Source of the DNA: Planctomycetota bacterium
GTDB lineage: Bacteria > Planctomycetota > J058 > JAJDCP01
Assembly: GCA_029260765.1 (NCBI GenBank)
Contig: JAJDCP010000094.1
Coordinates: 1 to 54,892 of the forward strand
Length of the DNA stretch: 54,892 bases
Direction: 5' to 3'
Part shown: piece after piece, positions 7,345 through 16,900 of the stretch
Layout of the letters: every line of letters begins with the position of its first letter
Position numbering within the stretch: position 1 is the first letter of the stretch
The notes under the pieces: generated by a model
What the model saw: the letters and a program-made list of their open reading frames with translations, nothing else
Told to the model about the DNA's origin: nothing
Database searches by the model: none
Program-made: the position numbers and the translations under genes

Positions 7345-7541
7345 CGTTCAAATTCCGAGTGACCCACTCGCCCGACGGGGGCGAGGAGGAGCCGGTCGCG
7401 AAGTTCGCCCACAAGCGCGACGCGCTCCGCTACTGCAAGTACCTGCTCGACGACCCGCACAACGACATCCGTCGTTTGGATGTCTACGCGGGCCGGAAGC
7501 AAACCCCAATCTACAGATTCGGATGGGCTACAGAATGCTAA
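7341..7541 (+). CDS. Small protein
   Basis: 66 residues, ATG in an ATGA overlap. Acidic middle and a repeated Lys/Arg/Tyr pattern (HKRDALRYCKYLL); a short beta-alpha fold is likely. Unknown. Confidence 0.6.
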   Translation: MTFKFRVTHSPDGGEEEPVAKFAHKRDALRYCKYLLDDPHNDIRRLDVYAGRKQTPIYRFGWATEC

Positions 7542-7720
7542 GCAAGAAACAGATCAACGAGCACCTCGCGGTGCTGCGGCTGAACTTCGATCCCGATTCG
7601 CCCTTCAAAGGCATGGTCGACCTGGAGGGCGAGGACGGGCTTCTCAGCCTGCCGGTCGAGGACCAACAGCTCGTGTTCGACGCGATGCAGTCAAGCCTGC
7701 ACCGAATGGTCATGGGCTAA
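7523..7720 (+). CDS. Small acidic protein
   Basis: 65 residues from ATG 7523, or 61 from ATG 7535. Overlaps the preceding gene by 19 bases. Helical with an acidic loop (DLEGEDG). Unknown. Confidence 0.55.
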   Translation: MGYRMLSKKQINEHLAVLRLNFDPDSPFKGMVDLEGEDGLLSLPVEDQQLVFDAMQSSLHRMVMG

Positions 7721-7786
7721 CCCACCACCCCGGACCGGCGGGCAAACCGGCACAAGCCAAACGGGGAGATGGCCCCCACTACCCCT

Positions 7787-7811
7787 GCCCGCGCCTTGTG
7801 CGCGGGCTTTT
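7787..7811 (+). terminator. Terminator hairpin in front of a ribosome binding site (copy 3)
   Basis: GCCCGCGC, loop CTTGT, GCGCGGGC, TTTT, then CAATGGAGGACTGCC and the ATG at 7828. Stem and loop are identical to 3875-3895. Confidence 0.85.
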
Positions 7812-7827
7812 CAATGGAGGACTGCCA

Positions 7828-8616
7828 ATGCTGTTGACCGACAAGCGGATCGTGACGAGCGCGATCCGCAGCAAGGACGGCCGCCGCTACGGCCTGTCGA
7901 ACCTCGCGATCGAGCCTGACGGAACCGTGGTCGCCACGGACGGGACGGCCATGACGTGGCACCAGTTCCCCGGTGCCGAGCTCGAGGAGCGCGTCTACCT
8001 GGGCGACGATGTCTGCAAGGCGATCAAGCGCGCCCGGAAGAACGACCCGGTCGAGGTCCACCAGGACCAGGTCAAGGTCAACGGGCACACCAAGATCCCG
8101 CTCGTCGACCAAGACGTGAACTTCCCCAACTACCAGGCGATCCTGCCCACGGAGGCGGGGTACCAGACCGCCGGCGTGGACCCCAAGTACCTGGCCAAGA
8201 TCGGAAAGGGCGCCGCGGAACTCGGTGTCGGGCTCCTGCTCGTCAGCCTGAAGGACAAGCGCAGCCCCGCCAAGTTCGAGGGCGAGAGCCCCGACGGCGT
8301 GAAGTTCCGGGCGATCCTGATGCCCATGACTGTCGACGGGCCGATCTGCGCTGGCGACTACCTGGACCTGGCGCTCGACGCGCTGCACAGCCTGCCCAGG
8401 GGTCTGCGCCCGGACGAGAAGGACACCGCCGGCCGGGCCAAGGTGTGCGGGCTCTTGTTGAGCGCCACTCGCCAGGAGCTGGGCGAGATCCTCTGGGCCT
8501 ACGGCCACAACATCGGCCATCGCGCGGCGCCGTTCGGGCTTGGCAAGAGCTGGGAGTTTCTCCAGCGCGAGCTCGCAATCGAAGCACTTTACCAAACCGC
8601 AAAGTTGAGGAGCTGA
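7828..8616 (+). CDS. Possible phage sliding-clamp-like protein (DnaN-like)
   Basis: 262 residues. Several short stretches recall DNA polymerase III beta clamps: ATDGTAM near residue 38 (clamps have TDGHR-like), NFPNYQAILPT near 90 (clamps have FPdYrrvlP), and FRAILMPM near 165 (clamps end with vimPMRL). The protein is shorter than the usual 365-400 residues and carries about 95 more residues after the MPM motif, so it is at best a divergent two-domain clamp. The ATG follows GGAGGACTGCC directly behind a terminator. A replication role fits the nearby DNA ligase. It could instead be an unrelated phage protein. Confidence 0.5.
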   Translation: MLLTDKRIVTSAIRSKDGRRYGLSNLAIEPDGTVVATDGTAMTWHQFPGAELEERVYLGDDVCKAIKRARKNDPVEVHQDQVKVNGHTKIPLVDQDVNFPNYQAILPTEAGYQTAGVDPKYLAKIGKGAAELGVGLLLVSLKDKRSPAKFEGESPDGVKFRAILMPMTVDGPICAGDYLDLALDALHSLPRGLRPDEKDTAGRAKVCGLLLSATRQELGEILWAYGHNIGHRAAPFGLGKSWEFLQRELAIEALYQTAKLRS

Positions 8617-8619
8617 TCC

Positions 8620-8946
8620 ATGAGTGACCTGAAATTCCGCAGTATCTGGGCCGTCGCCGGCCCGGCTGACCAACTGGAAGAGCCTGGCGATGCCCAGGTC
8701 CGCAAGGCCGACGGCAGCTTCAAGACGGTGCGCATCGTGCATGTTTCGGCGCCGTACCGGGACAAGCAAGGCGCGCCGGTGGCCCTCGGCTACCTCGAGC
8801 CGGACAACTCGGCGGCCAAGAAGAAGAAGAGGTATCCGCGCCGCGCCGGGACGCGGCCAGTCCGCGACGTCAGCACCCGCCTGCAGCAGAGCGCGGCACG
8901 CACCGGCATCAGCGCGGACGCGCTGGCCAAGCTGCTGGAGGACTGA
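8620..8946 (+). CDS. Small basic-tailed protein
   Basis: 108 residues, ATG three bases after the clamp-like gene, preceded by GAGGAG. The first 65 residues look like a small beta barrel. A run of KKKKR (about residues 67-71) and a C-terminal helix follow. The basic stretch suggests nucleic-acid contact. Unknown family. Confidence 0.6.
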   Translation: MSDLKFRSIWAVAGPADQLEEPGDAQVRKADGSFKTVRIVHVSAPYRDKQGAPVALGYLEPDNSAAKKKKRYPRRAGTRPVRDVSTRLQQSAARTGISADALAKLLED

Positions 8947-8947
8947 C

Positions 8948-9082
8948 ATGTTGAAGAGCATCCGCACCGGTCTGCTCAAGGCCGGCGTCCACCCGAGCAT
9001 CGTCGACGACGTCGTCAGCGCAGTGTTCGTGCAGCTCTGCCGCGATGGCTGGGCACTCGCCGCGATGGCCCACAGCAGCTAG
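8948..9082 (+). CDS. Small helical protein
   Basis: 44 residues, starting one base after the previous stop, with GGAGGACTGAC upstream. A single helical bundle with no motif; unknown. Confidence 0.5.
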   Translation: MLKSIRTGLLKAGVHPSIVDDVVSAVFVQLCRDGWALAAMAHSS

Positions 9083-9096
9083 CCCCTTGCGAAACG

Positions 9097-9160
9097 GCCC
9101 CCATTGGGGGCGTCGGGCGAGCGTGGTGGCTCGCCCCTGATGACCGGGCAGAACCCCGGT
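9097..9160 (+). promoter_or_regulatory. Triple-hairpin leader
   Basis: Three adjoining hairpins: GCCCCC/GGGGGC (9097-9111, loop ATT), GGGCGAGC/GCTCGCCC (9115-9136, loop GTGGTG) and ACCGGG/CCCGGT (9143-9160, loop CAGAAC). They fill the 91-base gap in front of the gene at 9174 and end just before its start. No T-run follows, so they look like an mRNA leader or RNA-processing structure rather than a terminator. Confidence 0.45.
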
Positions 9161-9173
9161 GCGAGGGTCCATC

Positions 9174-10775
9174 GTGGACAAAGGAATCGAGTTTGGTCCG
9201 GGCCGCAACAAGAAGCGTGACGAGCTCAAGAAGCGGCTCGCAGCTCTGAAGAAGCAACAGGCCGAGCGGGTCCAAGCGGCCGACGAGCTGATCGAGGAGC
9301 AACAGCAGGAAGAGGCACCGCCCCCCGCCCCGGTGGCGGCTGAGGAGGTGGAGATCGACTGGGACAAGCTGTTCCAGGAGGAGACGACCTTGGAGCCCGA
9401 GCCGGTGGTGGCCCCCACGCCGCCACCCGCGCCTGCCCCCACGCCCGTCCCGTCTCTGGGCGCGCCGCCGGCGGTGAACGTGGACGAGGTCGCGGCTGAG
9501 ACCAACCGGCAGGTCGACGCCTACATCGAGGAGAAGACGGGGCTGTCCGCCGGCCCCGACTACTACGCCAGCGGGTCGCAAGCTGGCGGGCGAACGACGG
9601 AGGGCTACGAGGCCAAGCGCGCCGAGTTCATGGCGATGCCGGACGCGCTCGAAGAGTGTGGGGTGACGCTCCCCAGGATGATCGCCGCCGAGGATCGGCA
9701 GGACATCGAGGTGGAGGGCTTCCTGCTGTCGATGGCCGACGGCAAGCTGATCACGCCGGACGGCAGCTTCGGATTGGAAGAGCGGGCTGTCCAGCAGCTT
9801 TTCAGCCGTGAGGTGCTGGGCGCCTCGTTCGGTCGGGGCGCCATGACACTGGGCCAGCAGTCCCGCATCCCCGAGCTCGACGCGCTGTTCAACAGGTCCA
9901 TCGTGGGCTTCGAGCGGTATCGCCTCGACGGGGCCGCGGACGAGCTGCGCGCCAACGTGGAGTTGGACGAGAAGGAACTGGCCCGCAAGCTCGAGGACCT
10001 CGAGGTCTTCCGACCGCTGAAGCTGCGGACCCGGCTGTCCGCCACCGGCCAGCGCGACGTGTACTCAGTGGTCACCCCGTCGTACACCGCCCTCGACGTC
10101 GACGAGATCATGAAGATCCTGGCGTCGATCCTGGCGCTGTCACCGAAGGCCGAGGGCGCCCGGGCGAGCATCAAGTACGACGGGCACGTGCTCCGCTCGA
10201 AGGTGCTGTGGTTCCACGAGACCATCTGCCCCTGCACGGGGGACACCTTCCAGGTGGGCCTCGAGCTCGTGGCCGCGGACGACAAGAGTCGGGGCATTCA
10301 CGGCAACATCGTCTTCTACCGCAACCGGTGCCTGAACTACATCATCATCGGTGAGAAGCGGGCAAAGCTGGGGGTGCTGCGGCACACCGGCGACCGGAAG
10401 CAGCTGAAGCTGGACGTTCTGGAGATCTTCGCCAAGGCGATCGACTTCGTCGGTGGCTTGATGGAGGTCTGGGCGGAGCGCAGCAAGGAAGAGATCCTCA
10501 GTAGCAAGCGCAAGCCGGCGGAACCGAAGGACGTCATCAAGGCGCTCGTCGCGACCAAGGCCGTGCGCCTGCCTGGCCTGCGTGCGGACCAGGCCGAGGA
10601 GGCGCTTATGAAAGCCTACCAGGTCGAGCCCGGGTACACCCGGACCGCCTACATCAACATGATCACCCGCGCCGCCCACCAGGTGCGCTTCGGTAACTTC
10701 TGGGCCGCCGAGCAGATCGAAGAGCAGGCCGGTGAGCTGCTCTACGTGCGGACCTTCTACACCCCGGTGGCCTGA
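9174..10775 (+). CDS. Possible DUF932-like phage/plasmid protein
   Basis: 533 residues. N-terminal coiled coil (to about 55), a Pro/Ala/Glu linker (about 55-105), then a globular domain. The globular part contains VYSVVTPSYTALDVDE near 295 and an RCLNYIIIGEKR...LRHTG segment near 380-400, which recall the DUF932 family found in phages and plasmids. The family function is not established to my knowledge. The GTG at 9174 is chosen for GAGGG six bases upstream; a GTG at 9159 in the same frame would start within the third leader hairpin. Confidence 0.5.
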   Translation: MDKGIEFGPGRNKKRDELKKRLAALKKQQAERVQAADELIEEQQQEEAPPPAPVAAEEVEIDWDKLFQEETTLEPEPVVAPTPPPAPAPTPVPSLGAPPAVNVDEVAAETNRQVDAYIEEKTGLSAGPDYYASGSQAGGRTTEGYEAKRAEFMAMPDALEECGVTLPRMIAAEDRQDIEVEGFLLSMADGKLITPDGSFGLEERAVQQLFSREVLGASFGRGAMTLGQQSRIPELDALFNRSIVGFERYRLDGAADELRANVELDEKELARKLEDLEVFRPLKLRTRLSATGQRDVYSVVTPSYTALDVDEIMKILASILALSPKAEGARASIKYDGHVLRSKVLWFHETICPCTGDTFQVGLELVAADDKSRGIHGNIVFYRNRCLNYIIIGEKRAKLGVLRHTGDRKQLKLDVLEIFAKAIDFVGGLMEVWAERSKEEILSSKRKPAEPKDVIKALVATKAVRLPGLRADQAEEALMKAYQVEPGYTRTAYINMITRAAHQVRFGNFWAAEQIEEQAGELLYVRTFYTPVA

Positions 10776-10776
10776 C

Positions 10777-10938
10777 ATGGCCGCTCGGCGGGTGGTGCCG
10801 TGCCTGCACAGGTGCCAACCCATTCCCTCGACCCTCTTCGTGCGATTCCACCCATTCAAGCCCGGCTGGGAGGTGCGCAAGTGCCCCAATTGTGGGCGAT
10901 TGAGCGCCTACTCCTGCCGAGGAGGAACCCATGGCTAA
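10777..10938 (+). CDS. Small zinc-ribbon-like protein
   Basis: 53 residues, ATG one base after the previous stop. CxxxC (10-14) and CPNC near residue 36 could form one zinc site. Basic, with an eight-base overlap with the next gene. Unknown. Confidence 0.5.
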   Translation: MAARRVVPCLHRCQPIPSTLFVRFHPFKPGWEVRKCPNCGRLSAYSCRGGTHG

Positions 10939-11479
10939 GCTGACACTCAACCTCGACTGCACCACCTACGACCTCATGATCGACAAGGTCTCGAGCGACA
11001 AGCTGTACGGCGCAACGCGGAAGGTCGCCCGCGTGGGTGACCAGGAGTGCGCCCTCGCCCGCCTGACCGAGGACGGGTTCATCGTCCCGTCGGGCTGCAC
11101 GTCGGGCGTCTACCTGAAAGACGGGCAGGCCCTGACCAAGGGTGAGCTGCGCACGACGACAGGCGGGAAGAAGCGCCCGCCCACCCTCGACGAGGCCCGG
11201 CATCTGGAGCCAGCCGCCATCGAGGATCTGCTCGAGTACAACGTCCACGCCTGCTACCAGGTGACGGGAGAGATCCCGGTGGGCGACGCGGTCTACAAGA
11301 CCCAGTTCAGCTTCAGCTGGGCGTGGGAGTACCGCGATGCGTTCCTGCTCGAGACCAAGCAGGGCATGTTCCTGCTGGTCGTCGAGCCAGCCCGCCTCCA
11401 GTGGATCTCGCCGTCGTCCGAACCGTTGGCCCACGTCGACATCGCGTTCGACCTCGACGACATCGCATGGGAGGACTGA
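10931..11479 (+). CDS. Phage-type protein of unknown function
   Basis: 182 residues, ATG with GGAGGAACCC. Mixed beta-rich protein without known motifs. The sequence looks like a compact single-domain cytosolic protein. It precedes a similarly sized unknown gene and the ligase, and probably belongs to the same transcript. Confidence 0.65.
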   Translation: MAKLTLNLDCTTYDLMIDKVSSDKLYGATRKVARVGDQECALARLTEDGFIVPSGCTSGVYLKDGQALTKGELRTTTGGKKRPPTLDEARHLEPAAIEDLLEYNVHACYQVTGEIPVGDAVYKTQFSFSWAWEYRDAFLLETKQGMFLLVVEPARLQWISPSSEPLAHVDIAFDLDDIAWED

Positions 11480-11481
11480 CC

Positions 11482-12126
11482 TTGAGAATCCGAATCCGCA
11501 ACCAGTACGGGCGCGACGGTGGCGCCCAGCTTGTCAGCCACGGCAAGCCTAAGGTGGAGCTCAACGCCGCCCACCACACAATCATGCGGGGAACCCGCAC
11601 GCTCGAGGACATCGAGCGCTTGGGCGACGCCTCTGAGCTGCTCGCCCAGGGCGACCCCGAGTTCGACCCGGTGCTGGTGGGTCGGGCGATCGGGAAGACG
11701 AGCCCGATCTACCTGCTCAACGGCGAGCCGGTGTCGCAGCCGTTCTTCCGGCGCATTCTGACCAAGCCGGACAAGACGGTGGTCGACGACCCTTGGGTCA
11801 CGCTGCCGGCGACCGTGCAGGATGACGTGGCGCTGCTGACCCGGCGGTGCGTGCCGATCAGCTCTGTGCTCCGGCGTTGCGTGCTGTACCGGACGCTGCA
11901 GCTCGTCCACGAGGACGGCGCCGGCTACGCCTTCCTGTTCGCCATTGCCGAGGAGTTGGCCGAGTCCCAGACCGTGGCGATGGTGCAGTCCCCGGTGGCT
12001 GCCAAACTCCGCTTCCGAGCCGACGGCCGCGGGAACATTGGGTTCCTGGAAGGTCGCGTGCACGGCAGCGACTACATGCTCCTGCTGCGCCTGAGCCAGC
12101 ACGAGCTGAAAGGATTGCCATCATGA
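11482..12126 (+). CDS. Phage-type protein of unknown function
   Basis: 214 residues from TTG at 11482, which has GGAGGACTGACC before it. An in-frame ATG at 11467 is possible but lacks a binding site. Alpha/beta protein, no motif recognised. Its stop overlaps the ligase start by four bases, so co-translation with the ligase is likely. Confidence 0.65.
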   Translation: MRIRIRNQYGRDGGAQLVSHGKPKVELNAAHHTIMRGTRTLEDIERLGDASELLAQGDPEFDPVLVGRAIGKTSPIYLLNGEPVSQPFFRRILTKPDKTVVDDPWVTLPATVQDDVALLTRRCVPISSVLRRCVLYRTLQLVHEDGAGYAFLFAIAEELAESQTVAMVQSPVAAKLRFRADGRGNIGFLEGRVHGSDYMLLLRLSQHELKGLPS

Positions 12127-13424
12127 TCGACGTCAAGGCCCTGATCCGGCAATACAGGCGGCAGGTCGCCAAGAGGATGGCGGTCTTGCGGCCGCGGTTC
12201 ATCCCCTCGCTGTCGCATGGCCCCTGCTACATGGTGAGCGGCAAGATCGACGGCGAGCTCTGGTTCCTCTGCCACATCAACGGCGAGACCTGGTTCGAGA
12301 GTCCGAGCGGCCGTGGCATGGTCGGCGGGCAGATGGTGGAGAAGGCCGCCAAGTGCTTCGGCGAGGCCGACCAAATCCTCGCCGGCGAGCTGTACGTGCC
12401 CCGCGAGGAGGGGCGCCCGCGCGTCCACGACGTGACGCGCACGCTCCGCAGCAACCGCGACGCCCTGTGCTTCGCGATCTTCGACGTGGTCCATGGCCCC
12501 GAGACGATTCCGGATTTCCGCAAGACCGAGGGGATCACCAAGGCACCGGCAGTGTTTGCACAGGACCAAGAAGGGATCGCCGAGCTGTTCAAGAACTGGG
12601 TGGAGACCGACCGCTTCGAGGGCCTGGTCGTCACCCACATGGCCAACGGCCGACGGTGGAAGATCAAGAAGGAGCTGCACATCGACGCGGTGGTGATCGG
12701 AGCGGGCGACACCTCGTTGCTGCTCGGGCTGCAGCGTGATGGCTGCTACCAGGTGCTGACCACGGTCGGCCGAGGGAAGCTGAGCGATGCCGAGTGGGCT
12801 GGGCTGTTGTCCCAACTGCAGCCGGCCGAGTCCGAGTTCCACAGCGCCCACAAAGGCCGGTCGCTGAGCATGGTCCGGCCCGAGCTCGTCGTCGAGATCC
12901 GCGTCAACGACGTGATCCCCGAGCTCGCCGACGGCGCACCGATCATGCGCACCATGCTGTACTACCAGGACAGTGCCTACCGGCGAGTCCGCATGGTGCC
13001 GCTGGTCTCCCCGATCCACGCCGTGCTGATGCGCGTGCGGCCCGACAAAGAGGGCGCCGACATCACGCAGGTGACCAGGATCGTGCGGATCCACGAGCCC
13101 AAGAACGGGGTGTTCCGCCCGGCCCAGCAGATCGGCCGCGAGGTGTACGTGAAGAACACCGGCATGGTGCGGAAGTGGGTCACCTACGAAACGGGGCACA
13201 AGCCTTGTCGGTGGGTGCTCTGCACCACGGACTACTCGCCCAAGCGTGCGAAGCGCCTGCAAACGAAGATCGCCGTGGCCGGCTCGTTGGAGGGGTTGGG
13301 GTTTCTGGTGGACCAGTGGAAGAGCAACAATGTCAAGAAGGGTTGGTGCCCTCGGGGAACTGTGCCCCTGCCGTCACGGTCGACGACAGGGTCCAGCGCT
13401 CCCGCTCTGGTCCACCTCAAGTAG
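12123..13424 (+). CDS. ATP-dependent DNA ligase
   Basis: 433 residues. Nucleotidyltransferase motifs are in order: motif I with the AMP-accepting lysine in SGKIDGE (K41), motif Ia/II region ESPSG (about 63), ELYVPRE (about 90), motif III-like FAIFDVVHG (about 119), motif IV FEGLVV (about 160) and motif V WKIKKE (about 172). A C-terminal OB-fold-like half follows. It seals nicks using ATP and fits phage or plasmid replication or repair. The ATG overlaps the previous TGA. The last 30 residues, rich in Ser/Pro, look like an unstructured tail. The exact ligase subfamily cannot be named from memory. Confidence 0.8.
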   Translation: MIDVKALIRQYRRQVAKRMAVLRPRFIPSLSHGPCYMVSGKIDGELWFLCHINGETWFESPSGRGMVGGQMVEKAAKCFGEADQILAGELYVPREEGRPRVHDVTRTLRSNRDALCFAIFDVVHGPETIPDFRKTEGITKAPAVFAQDQEGIAELFKNWVETDRFEGLVVTHMANGRRWKIKKELHIDAVVIGAGDTSLLLGLQRDGCYQVLTTVGRGKLSDAEWAGLLSQLQPAESEFHSAHKGRSLSMVRPELVVEIRVNDVIPELADGAPIMRTMLYYQDSAYRRVRMVPLVSPIHAVLMRVRPDKEGADITQVTRIVRIHEPKNGVFRPAQQIGREVYVKNTGMVRKWVTYETGHKPCRWVLCTTDYSPKRAKRLQTKIAVAGSLEGLGFLVDQWKSNNVKKGWCPRGTVPLPSRSTTGSSAPALVHLK

Positions 13425-13989
13425 GCGCTCGAACGTCCGGGGGCGCAGCAGATAGCCAAATGCCGCGACAGGAGGTCTCCATTGGGCTTGAACCACTTGT
13501 CTTCAAGCAGGCCGTCAATTGGCCGCCCAAACCTTCAACGTCAACGCAATGCCTGATCATGGGAGTCTCGCTTGAGCCGCGCATCGAGAGCCCTCTGCGG
13601 CGCGAGAGCAGCTCATCTATCGCATGCTGAAGTCTCTTTTCCTGTATGGCTGCTGACTCGGGGCTTACCACCTCGTCAGCATGGCCGGGCTCCTCATCCT
13701 CATCATGCTGACACGCCCATTGGGCAAAATTATCAGTATCCGCTCATTTTCCGATCTATCGATTGAGGATGGAATCGTTGAGCTGGGAGAAGGTCGGAAG
13801 CATCGCCCGAACTCCCCAAGACATCGGATCTCGCATGGATTCACACCGGGGTGCCGGTGAACCTCAAACATGGATTTCGACCAAACCTGCGCCTCGGGTA
13901 TCGGCGTTGCCCGGTTGGCAATGAAACACAGCACTTGTTACGGTAAAGCACCAACAAACCGCAACGCGAGGCTCTCCGAGACCTGTCGC
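13425..13989. other. 565-bp boundary region; possible minus-strand remnant
   Basis: No firm gene. On the minus strand two frames look protein-like in succession: 13671 down to about 13500 (SPESAAIQEKRLQHAIDELL...) and then a different frame from about 13530 down to 13330 (DGLLEDKWFKPNGDLLSRH...). This again suggests a frameshifted remnant, partly opposite the ligase tail. GC drops around 13700-13860. The ATG at 13870 in frame with the next gene is discussed there. The stretch separates the small-gene run from the defence cargo and probably holds the promoter for the latter; no consensus promoter is obvious. Confidence 0.35.
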
Positions 13990-16900
13990 ATGCACATATG
14001 GCTTCGACAATTCCTGAACGCGCGGTCCGGTCTGCAGCGGCCAGATGGGCGGGCGCTGTTCGCGTACCGCATCAGCGACAACGAGTTCCGAGCGCTCGCG
14101 GCAGTCCTCCGCGACGCTGTCCGCAGCGCGCGCCTCAAGGATTTTGTCGGGGCGGGCATCTGTCTCTACGTTGCTGAGTGGTGGCGGCGCTGCTACGAAG
14201 GGGGTGCCCTCTCCTGGGAAAGCGCGCTGGCAGGCATCGGCTGGTGTCCCGCCGCCAACGAGGTCCACGCGTACGTCGAGCCAGGCTTGCGCTACTGGAA
14301 ACGCACGTTGCATACCAACCGCCGCGGTCGCGAGTTCCTGGTCACGCTTGCCTGCGAGGGCGGGTTCCCTCTCTCGCTGCTGCAGCGCCAGGCGAACAGT
14401 GTCCGGAGGTTCCTACGCCTTTTGCTCGAGGACATCGCCATCTTCGGTCCGTCGGCGGATGTACTCGAGACAGCTGCCGAGGAGCGGATGGAAGCGTGCC
14501 TTCCTCTCAGCTACCGCAAGCCCGCGGTTGCGGACCTCGCGTGCCAGCTGACGAGGGCCGTGTGGTCGCACTTCGAGACGTTGAAACATTCCGGGCATGA
14601 GAACGCTCGCAACAGTCTCGACAGCGAGGTTTCTGGTTGGCGCGACAAGCTGCCGATTGCGCTGGATGACGGTGCTGCCCGAGCCGTTCTCGACGGCCTG
14701 GTTCATGATGCCGTCACTGTTGTCCATCACGGCGGCCGCAGCTTGCGCCTAACTCGCGTGTTGGTCACGGAAGGCTCGTGCTTCCGGTTGGAGCGGCGGG
14801 TCCAGATACCCGGAAGTGTCCAGGAGCGCGCGCTCGCAAAGGTACTCGGGCTCGACTCCGTCCAGCTCGGCCGGCGGTTTGCGTTGTATGTTCGCTGGAG
14901 TGGCCGGCCACGCCAAGCGCTCTGCTACGGCAACCTGAAGTCGGGGCAGACCGCCTACCGGCTCGAAGCGTCTCGAGTCGGGGATACGGCTGCCTTCCGG
15001 GGGGCGGCATTGAAGGCACTGGATCTGGAGATCGAAAACCGCGAGGGTCTGCTCGCCCTTTGTGATGTTGCCGGTGCAGGGCGCCTGTCGGACCTGCCCT
15101 GGGTCTTCTGTGCGCAGCCAGCTGAGCAGGGGACCTTCCGCCTGGTCGCAGAAGGCGCTTGCCGCGTTCGCCAGACCGAAGCCCTCGTCCTTGTCCAACC
15201 CGACTGGGACTGGGAGGTCCTCGACGGGGAACTCGAAGAGCTTAATGGAAAGGGCGCCGAAAACCGCCGGCTCTTCCGCATCTCAGGACTCGCCCGGTTT
15301 TTCTCAGCCGACGGAGCGACGCGCGGCCATATCGCGACCGCATGCAGCAACCCAGAGGCACACTGCTACATGGTCTCGGGTCAACGTTGGTCCTGTGACC
15401 CTGCGGTTTTCGCAGGTGTCCCGCGCGTCGCACGCGTTGCTGAAACCGGGATCGCCCAAGTGCTCGAGCCACGGCGCGTAGAATGGCGCCCAGTCCGTGG
15501 CAACGATCGCTGGCGGCCGGTCTCGGACATTTGCCGCGGCGACGTCTGGCTCCGGGCCGTGGTCGATGACGATACCTGCTTCCAGACTCGCGTTGCGATA
15601 GCCCCTCCGCGGGCCAGGGTAGAACTCCAACCACAGGATCTGCATTGCGGAGCCGTCATTCTCACGGACTTCGAAACCAACCACATCGGTGTGGTCCCCC
15701 TGCCCGACGTTTCCGTCTCCCCTCAGTCGGGTACTGACGGTGTCCAGCTCCTGTTGACCGGTTCCGATAGCCCTCCGGCAACACTGACGATCGTCGCACG
15801 CTGGACCGGGAATCGCGAGCTGCGCTGGGCTTGCCCCTACCCGCGGCGCGGCAGCTGTTTTCTTGATCGTGATGGCAACCGCTTGCCCGTACGTTCCCAC
15901 CGCGGTGTCGATGCTCTGGCGGGCCTCGCTGCGCGCGCCGTGGACCCAGACCCGCGCGCCTCATACTCGGCCAGCTTCCGCCTGATAAAGACGCACGACG
16001 CCGAACGCAACCTCAAACAGGCGATCCACCTCGATGTGCCTCTTGAGCGGACCGCGCTGGGCCTCCACACTCTGGATCTCGTTGCTGTCCATCGGCGGGT
16101 GATGAGGACTTTCGGACTGACAGCAGACGTCGGTGCTCGAGCAGAGCTCAGCATCGACTGCCACGAGCCGTGGCAGCGTGGCGCGCGGCTGGAGCTGACT
16201 CGCTTCGTCGGAAGGGTGGTCCACAATCGCGTCGCCGACACATACCGTATAGAGGGCGAGGGTGCAGGTGACGACGATCGTGGCATGGAACTCGAAGCGA
16301 TCCGTCTCGACCACTCGGCGGATGCGATCGGGCTCGTCCCGGCTGGACCCGGCGCCTGGCGGTTCGCTGCGACCTGTCCGACCGAGGGGGTCTGGCTCTG
16401 TTGCGCCCGCGAGGGGGACTGGTACGGCTGGCGCCCCGCCTTCGTCCCGAACACTTCGAATCCGGCGCCGAGCACATCATTCCAGGCCGCGTCCTTTGTG
16501 TGTGATGGTGTGGAACGTGGCAGCCAGTTTGTCGAACTCATGCGTAAGCTGGCACAGGACCCGGCAGATCCGTCCTGGGGCACCGTGCTTGCGACGCTCG
16601 ATGCGGCCCAGCACATCCCGGTCGCGATCTTTGATGCACTGCGCGCGCTGGTCCAAGTACCGGAGGCGTGTGCCCTTGTCCTGCTCAAGGGCGGAGCGCG
16701 GCGCTTTCCTTTCATTTTTGAGCGTCTCGAAGAGTTTCCCATGCTCTGGGCAACCCTTCCGATTGCGGCATGGGCGCAGGCCCTGCGCCGCCACCGAGCG
16801 CACATCGAGAGCCTCCGCCTACCTCAGGCGTTCCAATTAGGCATGTTCGACGCCGCAGATGAGTTGTTGCGTGATGAGATGGACGAACGGCTGCCGGGTT

